Shown here piece by piece: positions 13,006 to 25,149 of a stretch of 64,000 nt of DNA. Source of the DNA: Heterohyrax brucei (taxonomy: Eukaryota > Chordata > Mammalia > Hyracoidea > Procaviidae); assembly GCA_028571685.1 (NCBI GenBank), contig CM053146.1, positions 116,845,431 to 116,909,430 of the forward strand. Reading direction: 5' to 3'. How positions within the stretch are numbered: the first letter of the stretch is position 1; every line of letters starts with the position of its first letter. The notes below the pieces were generated by a model. That model did not search any database, had not been told where the DNA came from, and saw only the letters and a program-made list of their open reading frames with translations. The translations under genes and the position numbers were made by a program.

Positions 13006-13228
13006 CATTGTGAAGACAGAGGCAGACGCATCTACAAGTCCTGGTACACCAAAGATTGCCGGCAGCTACTAGAAGCTGAAAGAGACAAAGACAGACCTTC
13101 TCCTAGAGCTGATGTCCTGAATTTGGACTTTTGGTTTCTTGAACTGTGAGAAAATAAATTTCTATTCCTTAAAGCTGCTGGCTTTGTGGTATTTTTGTTA
13201 AAGCAGTGCTGAGAAATTAAGATACTGA
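13006..13228 (+). mobile_element. MLT1-like LTR 3' part
   Basis: 'gcatctacaagtcctgg', then 'ccaaagattgccggcagcta', then 'gaactgtgagaaaataaat' match the 3' half of MLT1-type LTRs. It directly abuts the preceding LTR, giving two different LTR ends in tandem. Confidence 0.65.
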
Positions 13229-13589
13229 GTTTGAGAAATTGATTATATGGTCCATCAAAACAAGAGAAGGCACTTAACTCAGTATTTAGACTGCAGCGGA
13301 GGGTAGAGTTTCAGAGTTCAGCCATGACCTGTACACAACTCAGCAGATAAACCACTTGTTGTGCCCGGTGGAGCAGTGAGGACGGAACAGTGAAGTGGAC
13401 AGCTTCTCAGCACGGGTGGTGGGGATGCTGAGGAATGCTTGGAGGAGAATTATCTAGGGGAGAAATTATTTTCTGGAGCTGATGGAGTCGAGAGTTTGTG
13501 TACATCTGGTTTCAGAAAAGAACAAGATTATCAGGTGGTAAAATTTTTCATTGTTAGAAAGAGCTGCTTTTAGGACATAATGGAGTTAA

Positions 13590-13772
13590 TGGTGGTGTAG
13601 TGGGTTAAGTGCTACATCTGCTAACCAGAATGTTGGCAGTTCAAATCCACCAGGCACTCCTTGGAAACTCTGTGGGACAGCACTCCTTGGAAACTCTATG
13701 CAGCAGTTCTACCCTGTCCTATAGGGTCGCTATGAGACAGACACTACTCTACAGCAGTGGGTTTGGTCTTTT
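13590..13772 (+). repeat. AfroSINE with an internal tandem duplication
   Basis: The segment CACTCCTTGGAAACTCT appears twice, 26 bases apart (about 13654 and 13680), which lengthens the otherwise normal short type. Confidence 0.85.
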
Positions 13773-14459
13773 TCTTGGAGTTAATGAGGCAATTGGTCAA
13801 TCTGCTTCTGCTGAGACATCCGGTAGCTGACATCTTTATTTTGGTTGTAAGAGTCAAACCCTCGATGCCTCCTCAGAGGCATTCCATTCTCTGGCCTGCA
13901 GGAGAGGCCCAGGATTTTCCAGCGCTCTCAGATGAAGAATAAAATCACTGCTTGGGACTCTTTACCTCCTGGGAATGCTAGTTCCTGGGGGGCTAGGGCA
14001 TGATGCGTGGGTGTGAAATGGGAAAATGTTCTGAGTAAAAGAAACCTGAAGTTTTATCATTAAAAATTGCTCTGATGAATACTCTAATAATGTTTGGATA
14101 AAAGAATAAATACCTAACAGACATTCTCTAGCAAAATGTTTGACAAATACCATTGCTTATAGGTAAGTCATGCTTTGTGACCGAAATAGGAAAATTCTAA
14201 GAAATATTCGACATTCCTTATTTTCATAGTGTCTCAGTTGGTAGAGACCACTATTTTAATTATTAAGAATCACCTACAGAAGTATTCAAAGAAATATTAA
14301 TGAGAACATATTTAAATAGTAATTACAGGTAATTACTCTTAATGTTTTTTGATAGGTAAATCGTTATGCATATGGTACAATTGCTGGAATTTTTCAGATT
14401 TTATTGTAGAACTTTTTCTATGGTATTAGGAGTTCATATAAAACATATGACAACCACTA
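13773..14459. other. Unassigned intergenic sequence
   Basis: No recognisable content here, in 13229-13589, or in 14951-15234. Confidence 0.4.
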
Positions 14460-14950
14460 ATAACATTCCACCATTGTTACCATATGTTACGGTGACTTGA
14501 TCTTTGCTTTGTCACTTTTACAAATAATGCTACGATGAGCAACAGGCTACATACATTCTTTTTGCATATCTTATAAATGATAGTGTAACTATTATTTATA
14601 TTACTATGCTATTGTTTGTATTATGTATATTTATCACATCTATTAAAGAAGAATCACAGTCATAAATTGAAAAAAATTGAACAGTCTCGCTGTATATTGT
14701 CAAACTGCTCTCTAGAAAGATTATATCAGTTTCTATTTCTTACAAGAGTGTACGAAAGAGCTTTTTAAGTGTTTGCCAATTCATCAAATGAAAAACGTTC
14801 ACTATTGCCTTAATTTGTGGTTCATTGACTTTTAATAAGGTTAAATATTTTTTTTGTTTATTACTCATTTTATTCTTTTACGAATTGTTCATGTCATTTG
14901 CTTATTTTGTGTCCTTTATTTCTAATGTGTCATAATATCTCTTATTATAC
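14460..14950 (-). mobile_element. Old L1 3' region, antisense
   Basis: The plus strand shows the antisense L1M pattern: 'caaactgctctctagaaag', then 'agagtgtacgaaagag', then 'tttgccaattcatc', then 'attgttcatgtcatttgc'. Strongly diverged. Confidence 0.65.
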
Positions 14951-15234
14951 AGTAGGCATTGAACTATATGTATGTATGCTTGTGTGTGTGTAGTTGTCAA
15001 ACAAAATATTATTTTTATTGCTCATACATAGCTTGCTATTTTAACATGTTTTATCTTATCAAGTACATGTAGTTATAATTAGTATTTTATCTTTTGTTTC
15101 CTAGTGAAAGAGACAAGCAATGAACTTGCTTTCACAGAAGGAAGAAATACACTCTGATTTTTGCCCATAATTAACTGTATGCCCTCAGCTAGTCTCTTAG
15201 CTTCATAAACCAAAACAGTTGCCATCTGGTCAAT

Positions 15235-15747
15235 GATGTGAATTGAATTGTTTCCCCTACAAATGTGGATCAGCTTGACTAGGCAATGCTTACTAGCATT
15301 GTGTGGTGTCCATCATATTTTTATGATATGATGTAACAATCCAATGTGTTGTAAATCGTAATCTCAATGATATTAATGAGGCAGGACCAAAGGTAGTTAG
15401 GTTAATGAGACTCAGTCTATAAGATTAGGTTGTAATTTGAGTCCATCTCTTTTGGGATACAAAAGAGAGGACTAAGCAGAGAGGAGAAGGATCTCATAGT
15501 ACCAAGAAAGAAGGACTAGAAGCAGATCATGTCCTTTGGACCCAGGGTCCCTGTCCTGAGAAGCTCCCAGGCCAGGGGAAGATTGATGACAAGGACCTCC
15601 CTCAGCACTGACAGAGAGAGCTTTCCCTGGGAGGTGATACACTGAATTTGTACTTTTAGCTTCTTAAACTGTGATGAAATATATTTCTCTTTGTTAAAGC
15701 TAACCAATTGGCTATTTCTGTTATACCAGCAGTAGATATTTAAGACA
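15235..15747 (+). mobile_element. ERVL-MaLR-like LTR, copy 2
   Basis: Same family as 12.5 kb. Starts near GAATTGAATTGTTTCCCC; internal 'attaatgaggcaggacc', 'ggatacaaaagagagga' and 'cccagggtccctgtcctga'; ends 'atatttaagacac'. Confidence 0.8.
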
Positions 15748-15935
15748 CTTACTGTCTGGTCAATTCAAACTCATGATAACCCAATATGCATCAGAATCGA
15801 ACTGTAATTCACCAAGTGACAATGGTTGATTTTTTGGAAGTAGATTTCCAGGCTTTCCACCCAGTCTGGGTGGACTCAAATCTCTAATCTTTGGTTAGCA
15901 TTTGACAGAATTAACCTTTTGTATCACCCAGAGAT
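15748..15935 (-). repeat. AfroSINE, long type, diverged
   Basis: GGAAGTAGATTTCCAGGC and GGGTGGACTCAAATCTC mark the long-type middle; it directly follows an LTR. Confidence 0.65.
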
Positions 15936-17227
15936 TCTCACAGGCAGTCCAATTTTCACATATAAGCAATAGAGTTCAGGATATATGCAATGCCAGTAAC
16001 TGGTTTCAGTATTTATTTTTTGCTTTCCCATTGGTTTACTTGGTTTCACATAGATAATACATTTATCTTCCTTCCTGAGATTCTTCATCCGTAAATTAGA
16101 GATAAAGAGTCTTGTGTATTTCACAGGACTTTGTTCAGGGGGAAAAATAAACTACTTTAAAAAAATAACAAGCCATAAAACCTTCATATCCTTTGACCTA
16201 GTATTCATGCTTCTGGAAATTTATATTGAGAAAATAAATTGCAGTGTTAAGAGAGTTTAATGCACTGAGATGCAGCTTTATTTGTAACATAAAATATACT
16301 AAATATTATGATATTTGGATATAACCTAAAAATGTAATATTAGTTCAACAGCTATGTAAGTGATAAAATGTGATTTATCACAATGTGATAGTATTCATCC
16401 ATTAGGATAATGGTCATGAAAAGTTTGTAAAAGCACGAGAAATTGTATGCTAAAAGAATGAAGCTGAATATAAAATCAAATATGTATGTAGAAGAGAGAA
16501 AAGTATAAAAATATATTCCAAAACGGTATTATCTTTAGTTGGTGATTTTCCTCTTTAACTCAACCAGTCTTCACCGCCAAATTTCTACCATGAACATGCA
16601 TAAAGCATTTATTTAAAAAGGTGATCGCCAAGACCAGATTAAATTATGATTTGGCTCAGGCAAAGGCTCAGTGCGACAGTATCAAGTGGATGTTCCTCAT
16701 GACTGTGCTTAAGGAAAACATTTAAAATCTTTCATTACTGGCTATTTTCATTTTCATTATTAATTACTGATATAAAACTATGCTAATTTTACATCAGTCT
16801 TACCTACTCAAAGCATAGATTAGCTGCAATTTTGGATACTTTTTGTTCGTTATGGCACATAGCAATAATGAAAAACCTAAAACAAACAAAGATTAGAAGC
16901 ATTATTTTTCTTTTGAGCATTTAAGGGGTGGTCTGTCTCTTAGATATCATGTACTCCCCTTAAAAGTGTAAATCTATATAATCACTTGAGATTTAGCAAT
17001 ATGAATCAAATGCTTTGAATATTTTCATCCTTTTTGATTTACTAATTCTTCTTCCTGAAATACAGTTCAAGGAAATAATTCAAAGAGCAAAGATTTATGC
17101 AAAACAATTATTAGTACAAGAATTATTTCCAATCACAGAAAAAAAAGACAATAGAGAAGAGGAACAGCTTTACTCTTCATTATTTAAGTAAATGATACTA
17201 TATAATATATACTTACTGTCAAATATT
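15936..17227. other. Unassigned intergenic sequence
   Basis: AT-rich, no open frame above 70 codons, no repeat identified with confidence. Confidence 0.4.
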
Positions 17228-17385
17228 AGGAGATCTGGTGATGCAGTGGTTAAGAGCTCAGTTGCTAACCCAAAGATTGGCAGTTCAAACACACCAGCTG
17301 CTCCTTGGAAACCCCATGGGCCAGTTCTACTCTGTCTATAGGTTCACTGTGAGTTAGAGATGACTGGACAGTAACAGATTTTTTA
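17228..17385 (+). repeat. AfroSINE, short type
   Basis: CTGGTGATGCAGTGGTTAAG to CACTGTGAGTTAGAGATGAC. Lies 70 bases before the fold-back mariner. Confidence 0.85.
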
Positions 17386-17454
17386 TTATGTAGTCATTAA
17401 AAACAATGTTTACAGAGTTTGCATTCGTCTGAGGAAATCCCTCTGATAGGATAT

Positions 17455-18000
17455 ATGAGGTCTGACAATTAAGTTTGTGAACTCATCCTGGAAAAAGTGC
17501 TACATACCTCATGGCTGAATATCACTATGGTCACCTTCAAAGTACTCCACTTGGGAAGCTACATACCAATGCCAGCACCCAGTCCACCCTTCAAGGCAAT
17601 TTTGTAATTCTTCTGGAATGGCTGTCATAGCTGTTGCTGCAGTAGCTTGATGTCCTGAATGTCATCAAAATGTCTTCCTTTCAATATTTCCTTTATCTTT
17701 GGATAAAGAAAAAGGACGTTGGGGGCTGGTTCAGATGCGTGGGGACGGCATTCCACTACAGTTATTTGTTTACTGGCTAAAAACTCCCTCACAGATAACT
17801 ATGCAATTAAGTTTGCAAACTTGCCACTGGGCCAGCATGTACAATGGCCATTCCAGAAAGAGTTCCATAATTGCTTTGAAAGGTGGACTTGGTGCTGGCA
17901 TCAATACACAGCTTCCCAAGCAGAGTACTTCAAAGGTGACCATGGTGACATTCAGCAATGAGGCATGTAGCACTCAGAACAATTAAGTTTGTGGACGTAA
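17455..18000. mobile_element. Fold-back mariner-like element, copy 1
   Basis: Two arms, 17496-17622 and 17845-17974, are inverted copies at roughly 85% by eye. The right arm on the plus strand encodes a mariner transposase C-terminus (FQKEFHNCFERW, then YTASQAEYFKGD). The left arm encodes the same segment on the minus strand, followed inward by KIKEILKGRHFDDI. The motif AATTAAGTTTG occurs near the left end, at about 17808 and at about 17981. Non-autonomous; no complete transposase. Confidence 0.8.
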
Positions 18001-18112
18001 TTGTACAAAAACATGCACAGACAAAATCTGGACTATGCTTAAGAAAAATATGCATGAATAAAAGACTGGAATGAAATACACCAAAACATCAACAGTGGTT
18101 AACTTAGAAAGC

Positions 18113-20120
18113 TAGTGTCCTAGTCATGTTGTTGCTGTTACATGGTTACATGGTGTCAAGTCGGTTCCGACTCATAGTGATCCTACAAACAACAGAATGA
18201 AACACAGCCCAGTCTTGCACCATGTGCACAGTTATTTTTATGCTTAAGCCCATTGTTGCGGCCACTGTGTCAGTTCACCTTGTTGAGGGTCTTCCTCTTT
18301 TTCGCTGAGCCTCCACTCTACCAAGCACGATGTCCTTCTCCAGGAACTGATCTTTCCTGACAACATGTCCAAAGTATGTAAGACACAGTCTTGCCTTCTT
18401 TACCTCCAACGAGCACTCTGGTTGTACTTCTTCCAGAACAGATCTGGTTGTTCTTTTGACAGTTCGTGGTATGCTCAACTTTCTTCTCTAATACCACAAT
18501 TCAAAGGCATCAGTTCTCCTTCATTCTTCTTTGTTCATGGTTCAGCTTTCACAAGCAGGCGTTGTGACTGAAAATATCATGGGTTGAGTCAGATACATTT
18601 TAGTCTTCAAGGTGACATCCTTACTTTTGAATATTTAAAGAGGTCCTTTGCAGCAGATTTTCTCAATGCAATGCATCTTTCGATGTCTTGACTGCTGCTT
18701 TTGTGGACATTGATTGTGAACCCAAGTAAAATGAAATCCTTGACTACCTCTATCCTTTCTCCATGTATTACAACGTTGCTTACTAGCCCAGCTGTGAGGA
18801 TTTTTATTTTCCTGATGTTGAGGTGCAGTCCATACTGAAGGCTGTGGTTATTGATCTTCAGTAGTGTCTCAACTGTTCATCTCCAGCAAGCAAGATGGTG
18901 TTATCTGCACAACGCAGGTTGTCAATGAACCGTCCTCCAATCCTGATGCCTTGTTCTTCTTCATATAATCCAGCTTCTCAGATTACTTGCTCAGCATACA
19001 GATTAAAAAGGTGTGGTCAAAGGATACAACCCTGACGCATGCCTTTCCTGACTTTAAACCACGTAGTGTCCCCTTGTTCTGTTTGCACGACTGCCTCTTG
19101 ATTCATATACAGATTCCTTAAGAGCACAGTTCGGTGTTCTGGAATTCCCATTGTCTGCAACATTAGCCATAATTTAATACGATCCACACAGTCGAATGTT
19201 TTTGCATAGTCAGTGCAACACAGGTAAATACCTTGCAGATATTCTCTGCTTTCAACCAAGATCCTTCTGACATCGGCAATGATATCCCCGGTTCCACGTG
19301 CTCTTCTGAATCCAGCTTGAATTTCTGGCAGTTCTTTGTAAATATGCAGTTATAGTCGCTTTTGAATGGTCTTGAGCAGAATTTAACTTGCACGTGGTAT
19401 CAACGATACTGTTCGGGAATTCCACATTCAGATGGATCATCTTTCTTTGGAATGGGCATAAATCTGGATCTCTTCCAATCAGTTGGCCAGGTAGTCGTCC
19501 TTCAAATTTCTTGACATAGACAAGTGAGCACTTCCAACGCTGCATCTGTTTGTTGAAATATCTCAATTCATATTCCATGAATTCCTGGAGCCTTTTTTTT
19601 TGCCAATGCCTTCAATACAGCTTCAACTTCCTCCTTCAGTTCCTGGTCATATGCTATCTCTTCAAATGGCTGGACATTGACCATTTCTTTCTGGTATAAT
19701 AACTGTATTCTGTCTGTCTTGTTCTGATGCTCCCTGAGTCATTTAACAGTTTCCCTGTAGAATCCTTCACTACCGCAACTTGAGATTGGAGGAAGGTCCT
19801 TGTGATGCACAGTCTTCCCTTGGTCTGGAAGGATCTTAGGGCTAGCATGTCACGTCCAAATGAAGCACTCTACTCCCAGGACTGCTTTTTTGGCCTCTCT
19901 CTTTCATATCTCAAAGAGACGCACTGAAGACAGCATCTAACCTTGTATAGCTTATCAGTGTAACGGCCAATAATCCCTCTTATTCAGCCAGAGAGATAGA
20001 ATTTACAACTCATAGAAAAATGACACCAAGTGGTATACAGTCATACAGTAGAGGGAATCATGGCCCAGTCAAAATGGTAACACGTATTTTGTGAAGGGAC
20101 ACAATTCAATCCATGACAAG
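18113..20120 (-). mobile_element. ERVL-MaLR-like LTR split by an RTE insertion
   Basis: The outer end TGTCCTAGTCAT lies at about 18115 and the other end, 'ggacacaattcaatccatga' plus 'ca', at about 20100-20120. Between them is the RTE element (18123-19795). LTR sequence resumes with 'ggaggaaggtccttgtgatg'. About 150 bases expected after the first end are missing. Confidence 0.7.
18123..19795 (-). mobile_element. RTE-type LINE inserted in an LTR
   Basis: The minus strand carries RT and C-terminal ORF2 blocks (CTDYAKTFDCVDRIKLW-like at about 19180-19230; LTYFGHVVRKDQ-like at about 18340-18380). The 3' end is at the left, with GTTGTTGCTGTTAC marking the tail. LTR sequence flanks both sides (18113-18122 and 19796-20120). 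Several stops; not active. Confidence 0.88.
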
Positions 20121-20989
20121 TAAGATTATTAAGAATTATTCTTTCTCTTCTTTATTCTTCTTACTCCTCTCCTACTTTTTCTCCTCTCTGTACTTCCTAA
20201 ACTTTCTAGTAGGAGCACCTGCTAATTTTGTAAGTGAAAATAAAGTTGCTCAGTACATTACTGTCATGCCATAGTCATGTAACTGTTGCTTCACTGTGCA
20301 TTTAATGTACAGAATTTACCTCAATTGTCATTAGATTTTTGCTTCTTTATGTAGTCTAGTCAAAATTCCAGCAATCTTTGATCTGCAGTATTTAGTAATA
20401 AATATGCCCCAAAGGATCATTTTCGTTGTTAAACACTTTATGAGTCAGTGTTCAAAAAGAGTACAGAAAGTACAATAATGTTTTCATTTGACTGGTGAGA
20501 TGAGACTGGTAGTAATTTAGGAGATTAGCTAGCTCTTTCCTTCCCCTTCCGTCACCTTATGCATCCCCCAAGAAACTTCCTAGAAACAGGGAATGGCCTT
20601 TTCTAAGTATATGGTTTAAACATTTGCTTAAGTCAAGTATCAGACTTTCAGAGGTTTCAGCATTTTGCTTTAGTTTCGCTTAAGAAGGGTAAACACTTTT
20701 AACATCAGGGGTTTTCATGCGAATCTCTAGCCCATTCTCTTTTTTTGCATATTTAATGGACCTGGTTATCTTCTGGCTGCTTGGAAACTGTTCCCTGCAA
20801 GAGGAAGTTCAAAGATAACCCTTGGCACTAGGGCCTTAGGGGTGACTTGAAAATCTGTTGCCCATTGCAGTTGGTCTGAGAAGGCAAAATACACATTTTG
20901 TGGGCTTTGGCTACAAGAAAACTAAAAGTAGGTACTGAATATGTACAGTTTTTTGTTTTTTGTTTTTTAACATCCTCTTCTACCCTGTG
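20121..20989. other. Unassigned intergenic sequence
   Basis: Nothing recognised. I searched here for CPO exon 1 (signal-peptide coding, followed by a phase-2 GT donor) without success. Confidence 0.4.
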
Positions 20990-21182
20990 AGGAGACTTGG
21001 TGGCGAAGTGGTTAAGTGCTCCACTGCTAACCGGAAGGTCAATGGTTCGAACTCCTGGGAGAAAGATGTGACAGTCTGCTTCTGTAAGGATCTGCAGCCT
21101 TGGAAACCCCATAGGACAGTTTTACTCTGTCCTTTAGGTTGCTGTGAGTCAGCATCAACTCCAAGGTAATGGATTAGGTTTT
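20990..21182 (+). repeat. AfroSINE, long type, clear tRNA-like head
   Basis: TGGCGAAGTGG (A box) and GGTTCGAACTCC (B box) are well kept. The extra middle includes GAGAAAGATGTGACAGTCTG. Confidence 0.88.
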
Positions 21183-21619
21183 GTTCTTCACATATGTGAA
21201 ACGGCCAGAGGATGCCTATTGGATTGAAACAGGAATTCACCAGGTGGCTAGCCTTGCAGTTTTAGTGTATAACTTTCCTAATCCACAGAGCAAATGACTG
21301 TGATAAGGAGAAGCCCAAACATTTTCTAGACTATTTGAAGGCAGAAAGAGAGTCATTCTGAGCAGCCACCATTTCTGTTCCTAACCCTATTGATGAAACA
21401 GTTCCAATAATCTCATCTCCTAGTTGGGCACAACAGACACAACAGCTAGCTAGGGTGAGGGAGGGATGGGGGAGAAGGGAGGGCTGCAGAGAGACCCTCT
21501 TGATTTGTGTAATTTCGTCTCCTCTCTATTTTGAAAAAGCTTTAAAATTATTTCCTAGCGACTTTATAATACTAATACTTAGTTTGTCCCCTTTGTCATC
21601 CAGATGAAACCAAAATCCG

Positions 21620-21815
21620 CATCAGTTGCCATGGAGTTGATTCTGACTTGTGGGGAACTCACGTGTGCCAGAGAAAAACTGCTACATAAGGTTTGCAGTG
21701 ACCATAATCTTTTGGAAGTAGATCATCAGGCCTTTCTTCTGAGGTGCCTCTGGGTATATACAACCTTTTGGTTAGTAGCTGAGTTGCTTAACCACTTGTA
21801 CCACTCAGGTAGGTC
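21620..21815 (-). repeat. AfroSINE, long type
   Basis: GAAGTAGATCATCAGGCC and GAGGTGCCTCTGGGTATA; reverse head at about 21790-21812. Confidence 0.8.
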
Positions 21816-21879
21816 AAATCAGAGGTAAATAATTTTTTTTTTAATGGACTAACATACTTATTTTCTGGAGTGTATGTAA

Positions 21880-22033
21880 AAGCTATCCACTGCTGCTGAG
21901 TCAATTCCAACTCATAGCGACCCTAGAGACAGAGTAGAACTGCCACATAGAGTTACCAAGAGCATTGGTGGATTTGAACTGCTGACCCTTTGGTTAGCAG
22001 CCATAGCACTTAACCGCTAGGCCACTAGGGTAA
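21880..22033 (-). repeat. AfroSINE, short type
   Basis: TGAGTCAATTCCAACTCATA to TAGGCCACTAGGGT. Confidence 0.88.
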
Positions 22034-22084
22034 ATACAGTCTGTTAGCACTGTCTGACCTCCTCTAACTTCACAAAGGTGAAGT

Positions 22085-22745
22085 AGAGTCCAGAACAGCA
22101 GCTCAGGCTGATTCCCATGACTGGAGTTCAGATATACACTCTACTGTCTTGACCAACTCTGACAGCAACCGTCCCTCCCACAGTATTCTCTGCTTCTCTG
22201 CTGGGTTCCATAATTCTTTGCAATGGCCACACAGAACTGACAGACCAAATTCATGGTTATGGGATTTATCAGGAAATAACTGTGACAATTCAGGCTCAGG
22301 AAAACTCAAGGATACAGTTCTTCCATGAAGACAGCCTCTTCACTGGCAGGCACTGTCTCTCCTTGGCACTGTGCCTCTGACCCAGCACATTGAGCTTTTT
22401 CTCTCTTCTGAGGGCTGAGGAACCCACCACACTGTCAACTCACTGTCACCACTGCTTCTGAACATTTCCAGGGTTATAGGTTCTAGATCCCCTGCTTCCA
22501 GGGGCTTCTCTCAGCACAGAGATTCCAGGTCCGAAGGACATTCTGGCTTTTCTTCCCTGGTGGTGGTGGTGTGCTCTCTCTCCTGCCTCTGGGGTAGCTC
22601 ATTCTGAGCACAGCAGGACGGCAAAGCCGACCAATCCCATTGGTGGGCTACAATTTCGATGTCACACAATCCTGGCCAATCACTTGGGGTAGGAGTTACA
22701 AGACTGTAGCTAGAAAGGCCACAAACGCAAATGATCCATTACAGC
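22085..22745 (-). mobile_element. Possible LTR remnant, minus strand
   Basis: Between AfroSINEs. The minus strand has paired CCAAT-like motifs (ccaccaatgggattgg), an AG-rich stretch and a GATAAA-type signal. The layout recalls an LTR, but no ends or target duplication are visible. Confidence 0.35.
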
Positions 22746-23368
22746 ACATTGCAAGGAAGTGTATTGTAGCCTACTCAAGAAAGCTTTCAGGAAATAGAAA
22801 ACAAAACTGGGATGATAGTATTTATCTTAAAGGATGTTGTTAGGACTAAACAAGCTACTATACATAAAACACATTCTCAGAGGGGTGCCTGGCATATATA
22901 TTTGCCAGTAAAATGTTGGCTATTATTATTGGCTATTTTTGAGTTCAGGATTCTCCCTCTCTTGACCTCATTGCATTAGTACCATTTAATTGGCAGTTGG
23001 TCAGGCACTGGCTTGTCATACCCCATGCCTTCTTATTTAATGGTTATTTTGCTTTTTGTGTGTTTGTGTTTCATTATCTTGACTAGATTTTAAATTCCAT
23101 AAGAAAGAAATCAGTTTTTCTGTTACTACTACCAAAGGCTACTTTCACAGAGTAGTAAGAGTACTTACTCATTCAGTTGCTGGATGGGTTAAAAAATGTA
23201 ATAATATGAAAAACTTTGACCGGTGCCAAGAATATAGCACTAAGGATTAACATGTTATTGTAATATACAGACATATTTGCTAATTAGTTGATTCAGACAC
23301 AAAATGTGTTTCTGAAAATTTACAGGTAGATTGAATTTTTATGAATTTTAAACACATTAGGGGGTTGT

Positions 23369-23885
23369 CATGGATTGAATTGTGTTCCCCCCAAAATGCA
23401 TACAGCTGTTTGCTTGGGCCATGATCCCCTGTATTCCACCATTGTCCTTCATTTTGTGATTTTGCTGTGCTGTATGTTAAAGGATTGGGGGGACTGTAAA
23501 TCCCTTCAGAAGATCACCTCCCTCCTCCTCTGTAAAGGGAGTTTCCCTGGAGTAGGACTTGCTCCACCCTTCATCCTTTCATGCTAGAAGAGATAAAAGG
23601 AAAGGGAAGCAGGCAGAGAATTGGGAACCTCACACCATCAAAGAAGTAGCACCAGGAGAAGAACGTGTCCTCAAGACCTGAGGTTCCTGTGCCAAGATGC
23701 TCCCTGGACAAAGACTGATACAATACCTGACTTTTCTCCAGAGTCGACAAGGGGGAAGGCCTTCCCCTGGAGCAGACATCCTGCATTTGGACTTGTAGCC
23801 TATTGGACTGTGTAAGAATAAACCTTCCTTTGTTAAAGCTATCCACTCTGTGGTATTTCTGTTAGAGCAGCACTAGCTGACCCAA
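23369..23885 (+). mobile_element. ERVL-MaLR-like LTR, copy 3
   Basis: Starts TGGATTGAATTGTGTTCCCC, contains 'gaagtagcaccaggagaag' and 'tctgtggtatttctgttaga', and ends 'gcactagctgacc'. The 5' part carries a local deletion relative to copy 2. Confidence 0.8.
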
Positions 23886-24639
23886 ACTGGGGTATATGTA
23901 TTTTCTTTACAAAGTAATGATTTTTTTGTAAAGCAATCACACTCAGTACATTACTTGCACCAACACATATTTTTATATTGAAATTGCTCACTCTGAAGCA
24001 TGCCCGCTTATTAAAAAAAAAAAATCAATGAGTGGAAAACACTAGAAATGAATTCCCAAGTAACATGGAGACATATACTGATCCTCCCTATTACAATTTT
24101 AATAACATTTATTTCTTTTAATCTCCTTCTAAAATTCATTTTCCGTGTTTTAACTAATCAGACAACCCCACTTCATGAGGTTTTTATTTGGCCAAGTTAA
24201 ATAATGTAAAATTCACTCAACAATGTAATAAAACGTTTATAAGTTTGAGGATGAAGAGCTCTGTTAAATTTACATTATTATTATTAATATGAGTAACAGT
24301 TAACAATAATAAATGTACCTCCAAGTGATAAAATAGTACAATTGTATAGAGAAATTGATTTCCATTAGAGTAGCTAATTGTGGTACAAGGTGCTAAATGA
24401 ACCAGGTAAAAAAATTCAAATTTAGTCAATCCGGTTATTAGAGTTATGTAGGTATTATTAATGTAACTGAAGTTTTAATTAATTTCATCAAAGCATTTTG
24501 TAGTTTGGCACTGTTTGAGGATAATACCAGTCGAATGAATGAATTATTCTCTGTATGACTTTTATTTTCAAATTCAGCACAGCTAAATAGGGCTTTTGCA
24601 CTGCTCTGCTGTGAACTACCATGTTTTAGCTTTGATTAA

Positions 24640-24770
24640 GCATTGACTGTGTCAGAAATTGTGCTTATTGTTTAACATGGATTGCCAATTCTTAGAAAAC
24701 TTCTTTGTGGAGGTACTGTGATTCTTTGTATTTTAGATAAGTAAACGAAGGCTTAAAGAAAGGGCAGCTG
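24640..24770 (-). mobile_element. MIR fragment
   Basis: 'gtgcttattgtttaacatgg' then 'tattttagataagtaaacga' plus 'aggcttaaag' fits the reverse MIR core, diverged. Confidence 0.5.
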
Positions 24771-24839
24771 CCATACCATGAATGTTTAATGTGAAAATGT
24801 GGGGAACAGATTTCAATAATTGAAATAATTTTTTAAACC

Positions 24840-25040
24840 AAGCTTCACTTCCTTTGAGTTAATTCTGAATCACAGCAACCTTACAAGACAGTGCAGAACT
24901 GCTCCACTGGGTTTCCAAGGCTGCAGTCTCTACTGGAACCCACTGCCTCATTTCTCTCCTGCACAGTGGCTGGTAGGTTGGAATTGCTGACCTTTCAGTT
25001 AGCACCTACCACTTAACAACTGCACTACCATTAAAGCCAA
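24840..25040 (-). repeat. AfroSINE, long type
   Basis: GGTTTCCAAGGCTGCAGTCT and TTTCTCTCCTGCACAGTGGC show the long middle. Confidence 0.8.
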
Positions 25041-25149
25041 GTACCATTACAGCCCTAGAAATAGTACTTTCCAGTGATTCCTAACTTTGAAATGTTGACT
25101 AATTAGATCTCTAATACATTTCCTTGCAATAAAAGGTCACTACTCCAAA

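Larger units (their letters stand above)
22930..24839. other. Unassigned sequence around an LTR
   Basis: Outside the LTR at 23.37-23.89 kb and the MIR fragment near 24.7 kb, only AT-rich DNA. A MIR-like end ('gtgcctggcatatat') lies just before, at about 22885. Confidence 0.4.

Noticed and set aside
17719-17961. 80-codon frame as a small domesticated transposase
   Set aside because: It covers only a mariner C-terminal segment created by the inverted arm; no DNA-binding or catalytic domain and no conserved start.
20990-21060. tRNA gene (A and B boxes visible)
   Set aside because: It is the tRNA-derived head of an AfroSINE, continuing into the SINE body and tail; no complete cloverleaf.
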